From Chloranthus sessilifolius (Eukaryota; Streptophyta; Magnoliopsida; Chloranthales; Chloranthaceae), in the NCBI GenBank assembly GCA_021018995.1, contig CM037588.1, positions 151,175,725 through 151,239,724 of the forward strand: 64,000 bases of DNA, read 5' to 3'. The notes beneath the pieces were generated by a model. The model was given only the letters and a program-made list of their open reading frames with translations. It made no database searches and was not told the DNA's origin. Positions 63,880 to 64,000 of the stretch are shown one piece after another (position 1 is the stretch's first letter; every line of letters begins with the position of its first letter). The position numbers and the translations under genes were made by a program.

Positions 63880-64000
63880 TGTGCTGAAATTTAACTAAAG
63901 AAAATAAATGAGTTAGAAGAAAATGCCCCTAGGATATTATATAAGACCAACCAGTCCACTTTAAGACTGACAGTGTCGATTTCATATGAGATCGATCAAT
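63880..64000. repeat. Start of a second GAGACCGATCA dyad array, cut by the window end
   Basis: GTGCTGAAATTTAACTAAAG...AAAATGCCCC followed by ATAAGACCAACCAGTC and TCATATGAGATCGATCAA. Same lead-in and word as 35240-35480, same orientation. Confidence 0.7.

Overview
The window is nuclear DNA of a flowering plant. The evidence is a four-exon xyloglucan endotransglucosylase/hydrolase (XTH) gene with GT-AG introns, plant Ty3/gypsy chromoviruses with a tRNA-Met primer site, many plant-type MITEs with 8-, 9- and 3-bp target duplications, and long TA and CT microsatellites. I cannot name the species. It is gene-poor: one complete host gene (XTH, 28.4-30.3 kb, minus strand) and the 3' end of a second (2.0-3.1 kb, plus strand, a membrane-anchored plant protein I cannot name). 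Most of the rest is transposable elements, often nested.

Layout. 0-1 kb: palindromic-motif repeats and a TA microsatellite. 2.0-3.1 kb: host gene fragment. 3.7-6.1 kb: a foldback element with ~480-bp inverted arms. 6.2-8.0 kb: a hAT remnant. 8.3-10.0 kb: stacked MITEs and TA repeats. 10.18-22.15 kb: a complete minus-strand Tekay/Del-like chromovirus (element 1; 2.44-kb LTRs, 5-bp TSD GATAT), inserted into an older MITE. 22.2-23.9 kb: simple repeats and hairpins. 23.9-26.35 kb: a related solo LTR. 26.4-28.4 kb: tandem repeats. 28.4-30.8 kb: XTH and its promoter. 31-41 kb: MITEs (hAT-like, CACTA, PIF/Harbinger) and unassigned AT-rich DNA. 41.2-55.1 kb: a plus-strand chromovirus composite, LTR-internal-LTR-truncated internal (elements 2/3). 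It appears to sit inside the LTR of a fourth, minus-strand chromovirus (40.997-41.211 plus 55.119-58.235 kb). 58-64 kb: more MITEs, including two Mutator-like elements and several 8-bp-TSD families.

The most interesting signal is the shared architecture of these chromoviruses. (1) An intron-like insertion of 117-150 nt lies at the same gag/protease position in element 1 and in both copies of element 2/3. Retained, it ends Gag within a few codons; removed, it joins Gag and protease in frame, so splicing could set the Gag:Pol ratio. (2) Arrays of short palindromes lie in the LTR leader and again between pol and an extra 3' gene; each family uses its own word (TTGATCGATCAA, TCGACCGGTCGA, TCGATCGATCGA, GTCGCGTGAGCGAC). 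(3) An extra gene (aORF) downstream of the chromodomain occurs in three families. (4) A short acidic peptide is conserved inside the LTRs of three families, behind an acceptor-like site. All copies carry stops or frameshifts and none looks autonomous. Everything functional here is inferred from sequence and would need transcript data.
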